A DNA stretch of 64,000 bases from Pseudideonella sakaiensis. GTDB taxonomy: Bacteria; Pseudomonadota; Gammaproteobacteria; Burkholderiales; Burkholderiaceae_C. This document shows, in pieces, positions 1 through 10,602 of this stretch. Each line of letters begins with the position of its first letter. The first letter of the stretch is position 1. The DNA is taken from assembly GCF_001293525.1 (NCBI RefSeq), contig NZ_BBYR01000038.1, positions 1 to 64,000 on the forward strand, read 5' to 3'. Under the pieces are notes generated by a model that worked only from the letters and a program-made list of their open reading frames with translations, ran no database searches and had not been told where the DNA came from. The position numbers and the translations under genes are program-made.

Positions 1-722
1 CCGGCCTCGCCCTGGATCGGCTCGACGAGGAAGGCCGCGGTGTCCGGGCCGATCGCGGCCTCCAGCGCCGCGGCATCGCCGAAGGGCACGCTGTCGAAGC
101 CCGGCGCGAAGGGCCCGAAGCCGTCGCGGTACTGCGCCTCGCTCGAGAAGCCGACGATCGTGGTGGTGCGCCCGGCGAAGTTGCCGGCCGCCACCACCAG
201 GCGCGCCCGCTCGGCAGGCACGCCCTTGACGCGGTAGGCCCACTTGCGCGCCGCCTTGATCGCGGTCTCCACGGCCTCGGCGCCGGTGTTCATCGGCAGC
301 GCGCGGTCCATCCCCGTCAGCGTGCACAGGCGCTCCAGGAAGGGGCCGAGCGTCTCGCCGTGGTAGGCGCGGCTGGTGACCGCCAGCCGCCCGGCCTGCG
401 CCACCAGCGCCTGCACCAGCGCCGGGTGGCCATGGCCGAAGCTGACCGCCGAGTAGGCCGACATCATGTCCAGCAGGCGCCGGCCCTCGCTGTCGAACAG
501 CCACACCCCCTCGCCGCGGCTCAGCACCACCGGCAGCGGGTGGTAGTTGCGCGCGCCGTGGCGCAGCTCGGCGCGCACGGCCGGGTGGCCGGCGATACGC
601 GCGGCGGCGGACGGTGCGGCGGCGGACGGCGCGGCGGTGGACGGCGCGGTCGCGGACGGCGCGTCCGCGGAACGAACGGCAGCGGCCGCGGGGCGGCGGA
701 TTGGGGTGTCGAGGACGGTCAT
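1..722 (-). CDS. rocD: Ornithine aminotransferase, N-terminal part (runs off the window)
   Basis: This is probably ornithine:2-oxo-acid aminotransferase, a PLP enzyme making glutamate semialdehyde in arginine/ornithine use. About 240 N-terminal residues are visible and the PLP lysine lies beyond the window edge. Family signatures seen are [47 protein letters not shown] and, near the edge, [11 protein letters not shown]. The ATG at 722 adds about 25 residues before the fold, made of a five-residue Ala/Pro/Ser repeat. A downstream start near the conserved region cannot be excluded. The gene is divergent from an Lrp-type regulator, a common arrangement for amino-acid catabolic genes. Acetylornithine aminotransferase is the main alternative. 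Confidence 0.8.
   Translation of the reverse strand, partial: MTVLDTPIRRPAAAAVRSADAPSATAPSTAAPSAAAPSAAARIAGHPAVRAELRHGARNYHPLPVVLSRGEGVWLFDSEGRRLLDMMSAYSAVSFGHGHPALVQALVAQAGRLAVTSRAYHGETLGPFLERLCTLTGMDRALPMNTGAEAVETAIKAARKWAYRVKGVPAERARLVVAAGNFAGRTTTIVGFSSEAQYRDGFGPFAPGFDSVPFGDAAALEAAIGPDTAAFLVEPIQGEA
604..663. repeat. 15-bp tandem repeat, four copies, inside the rocD 5' end
   Basis: Four 15-bp units of the type GCGGCGGACGGCGCG run head to tail with few differences. On the minus strand they stay in frame with the aminotransferase and encode [15 protein letters not shown] and SAAAP. Because the unit is a multiple of three, copy-number change would alter the protein's N-terminal tail without breaking the frame. 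Confidence 0.8.
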
Positions 723-841
723 CGGCGGGCTCCGGTCGCGGTGGCCGGACAGCCCGGCCGACCCCTGCAGCCTAGGCCGGGCGCCCCGCAAAGTGCATGC
801 GTCCGCTTGCGACGCGGCGCTCGCAGGCGCAAGATCCGTTC

Positions 842-1336
842 ATGGCTGCACCCGAGACCCAGGGAAACCCGGAGCTGGACGCCCTCGACCGCAAGCTCCT
901 CGCAGCGCTGCAGGCCGACGGACGGGCCAGCCATGTCGACCTCGCGGCGCGCGTGCACCTGTCGGCGCCGCAGTGCTGGCGGCGCGTGCGGGCGCTCGAG
1001 GCGCGCGGCGCGATCCGCGGCTACGCGGCCCAGGTGCCGCCGCAGGCGCTCGGCCTCGGCGTGGTGGCCTACGTCGGCCTGAACGTCGCCGGCCCCCATT
1101 TCGACCGGGCGCGCGAGATCGAGCGCGAGATCCGCGCCTTCGAGCAGATCCTCGAGTGCCACGCCGTCTCCGGCGAGCACGACTACCTGCTGAAGGTGGT
1201 GGCGCCCGACCTGAAGCGGCTCAGCCAGTTCCTGACCGACCGCCTGATGCAGGTGCGCGGCGTGGACGACGTGCGCTCGATGATCTGCCTGGAGGAGATC
1301 AAGCCGGCCGCGCCGCTGCCGATCGACCTGGGCTGA
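842..1336 (+). CDS. Lrp/AsnC-family transcriptional regulator
   Basis: A 164-residue protein of normal Lrp/AsnC length. The N-terminal winged helix-turn-helix runs from about residue 10 to 60 (LDALDRKLLAALQADGR, then LSAPQCWRRVRALEARG). A RAM ligand-binding domain follows and includes the typical segment CHAVSGEHDYLLKVV. Such proteins form octamers that sense amino acids and bind DNA at neighbouring genes. The gene lies back to back with the ornithine aminotransferase gene (120 bp apart), so control of that gene is a reasonable inference. A -10-like CAAGAT ends six bases before this ATG, and there is no Shine-Dalgarno sequence at that distance. Confidence 0.9.
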   Translation: MAAPETQGNPELDALDRKLLAALQADGRASHVDLAARVHLSAPQCWRRVRALEARGAIRGYAAQVPPQALGLGVVAYVGLNVAGPHFDRAREIEREIRAFEQILECHAVSGEHDYLLKVVAPDLKRLSQFLTDRLMQVRGVDDVRSMICLEEIKPAAPLPIDLG

Positions 1337-1461
1337 AACCGGACGGCGCCCCACATGCCTCGGCGGTTCCCCGGTCCAGCACACGCCCGGCGTCGACCGG
1401 GCGGCGCCTTCCCTCCGCCTGCTGCGCGGGCCGGCCGCGGGCCGCAGCGAGGGCCTCGGCG

Positions 1462-2451
1462 ATGAAGCTGTTGCTGATCGGCGGCGGTGCCTTCCTCGGC
1501 CGGGCGCTGCTCGACGCCGCCTGCGCGGCGGGGCACGCGGTGACCGTGTTCAACCGCGGCCGCCGCCGCCGCGACTGGCCGCCCGGCGTCGAGTGGATCG
1601 AGGGCGACCGGCGCCAGGACCTGGCGCGCCTCGCCGGCCGCCACTGGGACGCGGTGGCCGACACCTGCGGCTACCTGCCGCCGGAGGTCGCCGCCAGCGC
1701 CGCGGCGCTGCGCGGCTGCGGCCGCTACCTCTTCGTCTCCAGCGTTTCCGCCTACGCCGCGCTCGACCGCCCGGGCCTCGACGAGACGGCCGCGCTGGCC
1801 TCGGCCGCAAGCGTCGCGCCCGACGACGCCGACCTGGCGCACTACGGGGCGCAGAAGGCGGCCTGCGAGGCGGCGGTGCAGGCGGTGTTCGGCGACCGCT
1901 CCCAGGTGGTGCGGCCCGGGCTGATCGTCGGCCCGGGCGACCCGACCGGCCGCGCCAGCCACTGGCCCTGGCGGCTCGCCGAAGGGGGCCGCACCGTGGC
2001 GCCCGACGCGCCGGCGGCGACGCTGCAATGCATCGACGTGCGCGACCTCGCGGCCTGGATGCTGCGCCTGCTGGAACGGCCCGGGGGCGGCTGCTGGAAC
2101 GCCACCGGCCCGTCGATCGGCTGGGCCGACTGGCTGGCCGCCTGCGCCGCGGCGGTGCGCGCGCAGGGCGGCACGCCGGCCGAGGTGGTCGCGGTGCCGG
2201 AGGCGGCGCTCGAGGCCGCCGGCGTCGCGCCCTGGTCGGGCCTGCCGCTGTGGATCCCGTCGACCGCGCCGAACGCCGCCGGCTTCATGGCGGTGTCGCG
2301 CGCCCGCGCGCTGGCCGACGGGCTGGTCACGCGGCCGGCCGCCGACACCGCCGCGGACATCCTGCGCCTCGATCCGGCGGGCCCGGGCGATCCGCGGCGC
2401 GCCGGGCGGATCAGCGCGGCGCAAGAGGCCGCGCTGCTGGGCAGGGACTGA
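1462..2451 (+). CDS. NAD-dependent epimerase/dehydratase family protein
   Basis: A 329-residue extended-SDR protein. The Rossmann glycine motif GGGAFLGRALL lies at residues 7-17. SSVSAY precedes the active site, and the usual YxxxK appears as YGAQK. The sequence resembles the atypical NAD-binding proteins whose start reads MKLLLIGGG-FLG and which act on nucleotide sugars or reduce isoflavone-like compounds. The substrate cannot be told from sequence. The ATG at 1462 was chosen because the nucleotide-binding strand starts immediately after it. A longer reading frame upstream is GC-driven and overlaps the Lrp gene. The gene stands alone between regulators, so context gives no clue. Confidence 0.8.
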   Translation: MKLLLIGGGAFLGRALLDAACAAGHAVTVFNRGRRRRDWPPGVEWIEGDRRQDLARLAGRHWDAVADTCGYLPPEVAASAAALRGCGRYLFVSSVSAYAALDRPGLDETAALASAASVAPDDADLAHYGAQKAACEAAVQAVFGDRSQVVRPGLIVGPGDPTGRASHWPWRLAEGGRTVAPDAPAATLQCIDVRDLAAWMLRLLERPGGGCWNATGPSIGWADWLAACAAAVRAQGGTPAEVVAVPEAALEAAGVAPWSGLPLWIPSTAPNAAGFMAVSRARALADGLVTRPAADTAADILRLDPAGPGDPRRAGRISAAQEAALLGRD

Positions 2452-4890
<2,439 letters not shown>

Positions 4891-5190
4891 CGCGGGCCGA
4901 CACGTGAGATCGCGGCCGGCCGCCCAGGCCGCTGCCAGACCCGCCCGCATTCCCGCGGCCCGCCTCGCGCGCCGGCGAAAGCACGCGCGCGGCGGCATGT
5001 CACCCCCGCGTCACCTGCCGACCACGCCGCGCGCGGCGGCGGCCGATCGGCCGGGAAGGCCGATGAACACGGGGCCGTCGCGCCAGGCCCCCGCAAGGCC
5101 GGGGCCGTCGAAGGCGGCCACCGGCTGTGCCAACTCGTTACACTGACCCGCCGACCGCCGGGGCCGGCGCAGCGAGCGAGGAGCAGCGGG
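4891..5190. other. Intergenic region before the FHA-kinase operon
   Basis: These 300 bases separate pobA from the phospho-signalling operon and hold no supported gene. The only promoter-like element is TACACT at 5139-5144, a possible -10 box about 46 bases before the TTG start of the first FHA gene. It has no recognisable -35 box. No terminator hairpin with a T-run was found after pobA. Confidence 0.45.
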
Positions 5191-5622
5191 TTGATCGGGA
5201 CGGAGCGCAAGTTCGTCATCGGCCGGGACGCGGCGTGCGACGTCGTGCTGGCCGACCCATCGGTGAGCCGGCGCCATGCCGAGCTGCTGGTGTTCGCCGA
5301 CGGCATGCTCTTCTACACCGACTGCGCCAGCAAGATCGGCTCGACGCTGACGCGCGACGGCCGCACCCGTGCGCTGCACCAGGAGGTGCTGATGCCGAGC
5401 GACCGGCTGTCGATCGGCGACCTGCAGATCGGCGCCCAGGACCTGTACGGCTTGGTGCGTGAATGCGCGGCCGCCGCCGGCCGGCCGCTGGAGGCCGCGC
5501 TGGCCGCGCCGCCGGCCGAGCCGGCCGCGCCGCAGTGGCACCAGGGGATGCACCTGCGCCGCTGCGAATGCGGCGCCGTGGCCGAGCCCGGCCAGCCCTG
5601 CCCGCAGTGCGGCCGCCGCTGA
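5191..5622 (+). CDS. FHA-domain protein with C-terminal zinc ribbon
   Basis: A small cytoplasmic protein of 143 residues. The FHA domain fills about residues 5-90: KFVIGRDAACDVVL carries the conserved GR, and DPSVSRRHAEL carries the conserved SxRH phosphothreonine-binding element. The C-terminus has four cysteines (CECG and CPQCG) forming a probable zinc ribbon. FHA domains bind phosphothreonine peptides, so a partner of the kinase at the operon's end is likely. The start is TTG at 5191, placed by the purine-rich GAGGAG ten bases upstream and by the FHA fold beginning directly after it. It is the first gene of a tight seven-gene operon. Confidence 0.85.
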   Translation: MIGTERKFVIGRDAACDVVLADPSVSRRHAELLVFADGMLFYTDCASKIGSTLTRDGRTRALHQEVLMPSDRLSIGDLQIGAQDLYGLVRECAAAAGRPLEAALAAPPAEPAAPQWHQGMHLRRCECGAVAEPGQPCPQCGRR

Positions 5623-5658
5623 AGGCGACGCGCCGAACGAGCCCGAGGACCCGCTGCC

Positions 5659-6402
5659 ATGGCCTTGCACCGTTGCGCCAACGGTCATTACTTCGACACC
5701 AGCCAGTATTCGGCCTGCCCGACCTGCTCCGGCAGCCTCGCGCCGAACATGCCGACGGTGTTCCCGGCGATGGCACCGTCGTCGGCCGAGCTGCCGCCGG
5801 CCCCGTGGGTCGACGACGGCCGCACGCGGCGGCGCAGCGAGCTGCCGCCGGTGCCCCCGCTGCCGCCGCTGGCACCGCCCGCTGCGGCAGGCCGCGCGGG
5901 CGCACCGGCGCTGCCGCCGGGCTGGCCGCCGACCGCGCTGCCGCCCGGCGCCGCGCCGGCCGCTGCGCTGCCCGCCAGCTCGGGCAGCGACAGCGGCCGC
6001 ACCGAGCGCCTGGTGCGGCGCCAGATCGGCATCGACCCGGTGGTGGGCTGGCTGGTCTGCCTCGCCGGCCCCGAGCGCGGCGCGGACTACCGGCTGCACA
6101 GCGAGCGCAACTTCATCGGCCGCGGCGAGGGCATGGACGTGCGCATCGCCTCCGACAAGACGGTCTCGCGCGAGAACCACGTGTCGATCAGCTTCGACCC
6201 GAAGAAGGAAAGCTTCCGCCTGCTGCCCGGCGGCGGGCGCGGCCTGGTCTACCTGAACGGCGAGGAGCTGGTGGCGCCGACGCCGCTGGCCGACGGCGAC
6301 CGCATCGAGCTCGGCGAGACGCTGCTGCTGTTCGTGCCGCTGTGCGGCCGCGGCGGCTTCCGCTGGGAGGCGGCTCCCCCGCCGCTGGTCGACGCCGACT
6401 GA
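5659..6402 (+). CDS. FHA-domain protein with N-terminal zinc ribbon
   Basis: A 247-residue protein with domains in the reverse order of its upstream neighbour. The N-terminus (CANGHYFDTSQYSACPTCSG) forms a probable zinc ribbon. A Pro/Ala-rich linker follows over about residues 40-115. The FHA domain covers about 130-235, with the markers NFIGRGEGMDVRI, SRENHVSI and LNGEEL. There is no membrane segment or signal peptide. It starts 36 bases after the previous gene and ends 24 bases before the phosphatase gene. It probably reads phosphothreonine marks made by the operon's kinase. Its true ligand is unknown. Confidence 0.87.
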   Translation: MALHRCANGHYFDTSQYSACPTCSGSLAPNMPTVFPAMAPSSAELPPAPWVDDGRTRRRSELPPVPPLPPLAPPAAAGRAGAPALPPGWPPTALPPGAAPAAALPASSGSDSGRTERLVRRQIGIDPVVGWLVCLAGPERGADYRLHSERNFIGRGEGMDVRIASDKTVSRENHVSISFDPKKESFRLLPGGGRGLVYLNGEELVAPTPLADGDRIELGETLLLFVPLCGRGGFRWEAAPPPLVDAD

Positions 6403-6426
6403 CGGCCGCAGCACCCGGAGGCCGGC

Positions 6427-8127
6427 GTGAGCGCAAGCACCGCGATGATCCTTCCAGGCAACGCGCAGTCGATCGGCCGGCGCTCGGAGCAGCAGGACGC
6501 CTTCGCCTTCTCCGACCTGTCCGACGAGGACTTCTGCCGCCACGGCGGCGCCGTCTGCGTGATGTGCGACGGCATGGGCGGCCATGCCGCCGGCGGCGAG
6601 GCGGCGCGCGCCGCCGTCGGCGCCTTCATGGCGAGCTACCGGCGCAGCGGCCCGGGCCTGGGCATCGCCGACCGCCTGACACAGGCGCTGCACGAGGCCA
6701 ACCAGGCGGTGCTGCAGGTGGCGCGCCAGTCCGGCGCCGGGGACTCGGGCGCGACGCTGGTGGCCGCGGTGCTGCACCCGGACGGCCTGCGCTGGATCAG
6801 CGTCGGCGACTCGCGGCTGATGCTGCTGCGCGGCGGCCGGCTGCACCGCATCAACCAGGAACACCGCTACCGCGGCGACCTGCTGCGCCGCAGCGCCGAC
6901 GACGGCATCGACTGGGAAGACGCCCAGGCCGACCCGATGGGCGAGCACCTCACCTCCTCACTCGGCGAGGAGCCGCTGAGCGGCGTGGACCGCTCGCTGC
7001 GCCCGCTGCCGCTGCAGCCCGGCGACCAGGTCTACCTCGCCACCGACGGCCTGTACCGGGTGGTCGACGACAGCGCGCTGCTGGAGGCCGCGTGGCCGGC
7101 CGGCGCGGCGCGCCCGGGTCCGCCCGAGGCGGTGTGCGCCGCGTGGCTCGCGCTGGTGCAGGCCGCCGACCGCCCCGACCAGGACAACGTCTCGATCGCC
7201 GGCCTCGCGTGGCCGGGCGAGGAAGCCTTCGCCGCCGGCGCAGGCGCCGCGGCCGACCCGCGGCTGCGGGCGGCGGGCGAGGGCCCGCTGCCGGGCGAAG
7301 GGGTCGTCGCGGGTGGCGCGACCGGCACCCGCTCCTGGGGGCCGTCCGTGCCGCCGGAGGACTGGTCCGCGCTGCCGCCCACGGTGCCGCTGACGGTGCC
7401 GCCGCCCCCGCTGCCGCCGGCCGCCGCGCCGGATGCCCCGGCCGCGGCGCGCCGCGGCGGGCGGCTGCCGTCGGGCATCGCGCTGGCCGTCGCGGCCACG
7501 GTCGGCGCACTCGCCACCTGGGGCGCGCTGAGCCCGTCGCCGTCGGCCGCTCCGGGCGCCACCCCGCCCGCGCACGACGCGCTTCCGGGCCTGCCGGCCG
7601 CGTCGGCGGCGGCCGCGAACGGGCCGGGGCCCGCGGCATCGGCCGGCACGCCAGGGGCGCCGGCGGACACGGCGGCCGCCGCAGCGGCGGCTGCGGCGGT
7701 GGCGCGGCCGGGGGCCGCGGCGTCGGCGGGCGACCCCGGGGCGCCGCCGACGGGCGCCGCCGCGACGCCGGGCGCATCGGCGCCGGCCGCCGCCGCGAAC
7801 CCGGCCTCGGCGGCCGCCCCGGCGCCCGCCGCCGCGCCGGATGCCCCGCCACCGGCCACGGCCCGGGCGGACCGCCGCAACGCCGGCGCAGCCGCGCCGG
7901 GCCTGGCCGCGCCGCCGGTGCCGGGGCGCCCGGGCGAAGCCGAGCGCCCGACGCTGGGGGCACCGCCCGGCAGCACGCGCGGCAGCACCGCGCCCGAGGC
8001 CGATGGACTGGCCGCGCCGCCGCGCGGCGCCCAGGGTGGCCTCCCGGGCGGCCTGCAGAGCGGCGGGCCGCTGCCACCGCCCACGCCCACCGGGCCGGCC
8101 GCCGCGCCGCGGCCCGGCACGCCATGA
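6427..8127 (+). CDS. PP2C-type Ser/Thr phosphatase with membrane anchor and Ala/Pro-rich tail
   Basis: A 566-residue protein. The first 260 residues are a PP2C (PPM) phosphatase domain with metal-binding motifs D24 (EQQDAF), D48-G49 (DGMGGHAAG), SGATL, VGDSR and D253 (DNVSI). A Pro-rich linker leads to one predicted membrane helix at about 350-370 (GIALAVAATVGALATWGAL). The last 190 residues are low-complexity Ala/Pro/Gly, probably in the periplasm. The role should be reversal of phosphorylation by the operon's kinase. The start is GTG at 6427; an ATG six codons later is an alternative. The gene overlaps the protease gene by four bases (ATGA), indicating coupled translation. Confidence 0.9.
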   Translation: MSASTAMILPGNAQSIGRRSEQQDAFAFSDLSDEDFCRHGGAVCVMCDGMGGHAAGGEAARAAVGAFMASYRRSGPGLGIADRLTQALHEANQAVLQVARQSGAGDSGATLVAAVLHPDGLRWISVGDSRLMLLRGGRLHRINQEHRYRGDLLRRSADDGIDWEDAQADPMGEHLTSSLGEEPLSGVDRSLRPLPLQPGDQVYLATDGLYRVVDDSALLEAAWPAGAARPGPPEAVCAAWLALVQAADRPDQDNVSIAGLAWPGEEAFAAGAGAAADPRLRAAGEGPLPGEGVVAGGATGTRSWGPSVPPEDWSALPPTVPLTVPPPPLPPAAAPDAPAAARRGGRLPSGIALAVAATVGALATWGALSPSPSAAPGATPPAHDALPGLPAASAAAANGPGPAASAGTPGAPADTAAAAAAAAAVARPGAAASAGDPGAPPTGAAATPGASAPAAAANPASAAAPAPAAAPDAPPPATARADRRNAGAAAPGLAAPPVPGRPGEAERPTLGAPPGSTRGSTAPEADGLAAPPRGAQGGLPGGLQSGGPLPPPTPTGPAAAPRPGTP

Positions 8128-9404
8128 CGCGGGGCCCCGCGGCCGGGCGCGCGGCGTCCCGGGCGGCACCGGTGCGCCGGCCGCTGCCGCGCGGCGCGGT
8201 CGCTGCCGCCGCCGTGCTGGCGCTGTGGGCCGCCGGCGCCCGCGCGCAGGACGAGGACGAGTTCGAGCGCCGCGCGGTGCGCATCGGCTGCTTCGTCGAC
8301 GACGGCAACGGCCGCAGCAAGCTGGCCGGCACCGGCTCCGGCTTCCTGGTCGGCGACCGCCGTCACGTGGTGACCAACCACCACGTGGCGATGGCCGAGG
8401 CCTGCCAGCGCGGCACGGCCGCGGTGCTGGTGGGCAAGACGCCGGTGCGCCTGAAGGTGCTGACCTGGTCGGAGCAGCACGACCTCGCGGTCGCGGTGGC
8501 CGAGCACGACATCCCCGGCAAGGAGCCGGTGCCGGCGATCGTGCGCGCGGCCGACATCGCGTCGCGCGACGAGGTCTACGTGCTCGGCTTCCCGGGCATC
8601 GTCGACGAGATGGCCGCCGACGACAACATGCTGCGGCCGACCACCACCCGCGGCATCGTCGGCCGCAAGATCGAGACCGCGAGCCGCACCGGCATGCTGC
8701 AGGTCGATGCCCGCACCATCGGCGGCAACTCCGGCGGGCCCTGGGTCGACCCCTGCGGCCGCCTGGTCGGCATCCACTCGCGCGCCAGCTACCAGTTCGT
8801 CGAAACCGGCAACCAGCTGCAGCGCCTGCCGGTGGGCTACGGCTACGCGGTGCAGACGGACCACCTGATCCCGCTGCTCGACCAGGCCCGGGTGCGCTAC
8901 GACGTGGCGGGGCGCTGCACCTTCCTCGTGCGCAACGGCCGCACGCTGGCCTGGTCGGCCGCGGCGCTGCTCGGTGGCGCGCTCGCCTTCGGCTACAGCC
9001 CGCCGGGCCAGCGCCTGTGGAACGCACTGGCCGGCCGGATGGCGGCACCCGGCGGCGGCGCGGCGGCCGTGCCGGCGGGGCCGCACCTGGCCGGGCTGAG
9101 CGGGCCCCTGCGCGGCGTCAGCGTCGACCTCGCCAAGGGGCCGATCGCGATCGGGCGCGACCCGCGCGTCAGCCACCTCGCGCTGCCGGCCGGCTGCGAC
9201 GACGTGTCGAAGCGGCACTGCCTGGTGCGCCTGGCGCCCGACGGCCGCCACTTCCTGCTCGAGGACTGCTGGTCGACCAACGGCACCTTCCTGGCGTCGG
9301 GCGAGCGGCTGGCGCCCGGCAGCACCCGCGAAGTGCCGCCCGGCACGCGCTTCTACTTGTCCGACGCGAGCCAGATGTTCGAGCTGCGCGGCGGCGGAAC
9401 CTGA
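8124..9404 (+). CDS. Periplasmic trypsin-like protease joined by a membrane helix to a cytoplasmic FHA domain
   Basis: A 426-residue fusion. A signal or anchor segment lies at about 24-42 (AVAAAAVLALWAAGARA). A trypsin-like domain follows with the triad H87 (VTNHHV), D120 (HDLAVA) and S203 (GGNSGGP). A membrane helix at about 273-291 (AWSAAALLGGALAFGYS) leads to an FHA domain at about 335-420 (IAIGRDPRVSHLAL, SKRHC, STNGTFL). The inferred topology puts the protease outside and the phosphothreonine reader inside, so kinase output could control proteolysis or the reverse. DegP-like PDZ domains are absent. The ATG overlaps the phosphatase stop. No other protease is present in the operon. Confidence 0.88.
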   Translation: MTRGPAAGRAASRAAPVRRPLPRGAVAAAAVLALWAAGARAQDEDEFERRAVRIGCFVDDGNGRSKLAGTGSGFLVGDRRHVVTNHHVAMAEACQRGTAAVLVGKTPVRLKVLTWSEQHDLAVAVAEHDIPGKEPVPAIVRAADIASRDEVYVLGFPGIVDEMAADDNMLRPTTTRGIVGRKIETASRTGMLQVDARTIGGNSGGPWVDPCGRLVGIHSRASYQFVETGNQLQRLPVGYGYAVQTDHLIPLLDQARVRYDVAGRCTFLVRNGRTLAWSAAALLGGALAFGYSPPGQRLWNALAGRMAAPGGGAAAVPAGPHLAGLSGPLRGVSVDLAKGPIAIGRDPRVSHLALPAGCDDVSKRHCLVRLAPDGRHFLLEDCWSTNGTFLASGERLAPGSTREVPPGTRFYLSDASQMFELRGGGT

Positions 9405-9406
9405 CC

Positions 9407-9562
9407 ATGCGCCTGCGCCCCGACGCCCCTGCCCCTGCCCCGGACGACACGGCCGGCCCCGCCCCCGGCGCCGCCGCGCTCGCCTCGGCCGTCGCCTCGG
9501 CCATCGTCGCGGCGCTGGCGCAGGCCGTGGCAGCGGCTGGCCCGGCAGGAGGCCGGCGGTGA
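9407..9562 (+). CDS. Small Ala-rich hydrophobic protein, unknown function
   Basis: A 51-residue reading frame beginning two bases after the protease stop and overlapping the next gene by four bases (GTGA). The N-terminal half is Asp/Pro/Ala-rich. The second half (LASAVASAIVAALAQAVAAA) could form one membrane or amphipathic helix. Tight packing inside the operon argues that it is translated, but no family is recognised. It might be a small membrane partner of the kinase or protease. It could also be only a translational coupler. Confidence 0.5.
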   Translation: MRLRPDAPAPAPDDTAGPAPGAAALASAVASAIVAALAQAVAAAGPAGGRR

Positions 9563-10602
9563 GCGCCGGCACGCCCCGCCGCGTCGCGCTGCTGCAGCGC
9601 GGGCGCGCCGGCCGCCACCTGCACGTGATCGACCGCCTGGACGCCCTGCCCTGGCCGCCGCGGCCGCCCGAGTCCGAGCCGGAAACCCTGATCGGCCAGC
9701 GCGGCGCGCGGCTGACCGCCGCCTTCGCCGCCCAGGCCGCGGCCGGCGGCGCGCTGGTGCGCGCCGACGCACCGGCCGCCGTGCCCGGCGCGGCCGCGGG
9801 AGCGCGTACCGGCGACGCGCCGGCCCCGCTCGACGACGACGAAGCCACCTGGCCCGGACGGCGCCTGCCGGGGCGGGCCGCAGCCGGCCGTGCGCCGGCC
9901 GGGGCAGAGGCGGCCGTTCCCGCTCCCGACGGTGCGGAAGGACCCGCGCCCGCGCGTACGGCCGGACCCGCGCCCGCCGGGGCGGCCGGATCCGCCGACC
10001 CGACAGCGGCTGCGACCGACACGGCCGCCGCGTCCGACCTCGGCGCGTCATCGGCTGCCGGCGCGCCCGTCACGCCCCCGCCGGCCGCTGCGGTCCCGGC
10101 CGCCCCGGCTCCGGCCGGCGCCGGCCCCGCCCCGGTGGACACCTGCGCCTTCTTCGACCGGCTGCGTGCCCCCGTGCCGGGCCAGACCGCGTCGCTGCCG
10201 CCCGCGCACGCCCAGCAGGCCCTCGACGCGGTCGCCGAGCAGGTGGACAGCGCCGCGCCGCGCTGGCCCGAGGACCAGCCCGGCCGCCTGCTGCGGCTGC
10301 CGGTGGCCCCGGGCCAGGAGGCCCACCTGCTGCTGTCGCGGGCCTGGCTGCTGGCGGTGGACGACTTCGCCGCGGTCTGCGACCTGGCCGCCAGCGCCTC
10401 GCCGGCGCAGTGGCTGCTGCGGCTGGAGGAGCGCCTGCTCGGCGCGGCCTTCCGCGACCCCGGCGACTACGTCGCGCTGGCCTGGTGGGACGGCGACCTG
10501 CCCGCCGAGACCACGCCGTGGCGCCCGTCCGCGCGGCGCCGCCACGAGGACGAGCCGACGCTGGTGCCGCGCATCGCGCCGGTGCGCCGGGACGGCCCGT
10601 GA
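9559..10602 (+). CDS. Unknown protein of the FHA-kinase operon
   Basis: A 347-residue protein not recognised as any family. The first 60 residues look ordered (RRVALLQRGRAGRHLHVID). Residues of about 65-190 are low-complexity Ala/Pro/Gly. A C-terminal domain of about 150 residues begins near TCAFFDRLRAPVPGQ and contains WLLAVDDFAAVCDLA and DYVALAWWDGDLP. No signal peptide or membrane helix is evident. The start is GTG at 9559 in a GTGA overlap with the small upstream gene, and the stop overlaps the kinase start. This position makes it a likely adaptor or substrate of the kinase. That is inference only. Confidence 0.7.
   Translation: MSAGTPRRVALLQRGRAGRHLHVIDRLDALPWPPRPPESEPETLIGQRGARLTAAFAAQAAAGGALVRADAPAAVPGAAAGARTGDAPAPLDDDEATWPGRRLPGRAAAGRAPAGAEAAVPAPDGAEGPAPARTAGPAPAGAAGSADPTAAATDTAAASDLGASSAAGAPVTPPPAAAVPAAPAPAGAGPAPVDTCAFFDRLRAPVPGQTASLPPAHAQQALDAVAEQVDSAAPRWPEDQPGRLLRLPVAPGQEAHLLLSRAWLLAVDDFAAVCDLAASASPAQWLLRLEERLLGAAFRDPGDYVALAWWDGDLPAETTPWRPSARRRHEDEPTLVPRIAPVRRDGP

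Noticed and set aside
5463-8123. Long plus-strand open frame before the protease gene
   Set aside because: It runs out of frame through the FHA and PP2C genes and has no family sequence until the protease ATG at 8124.
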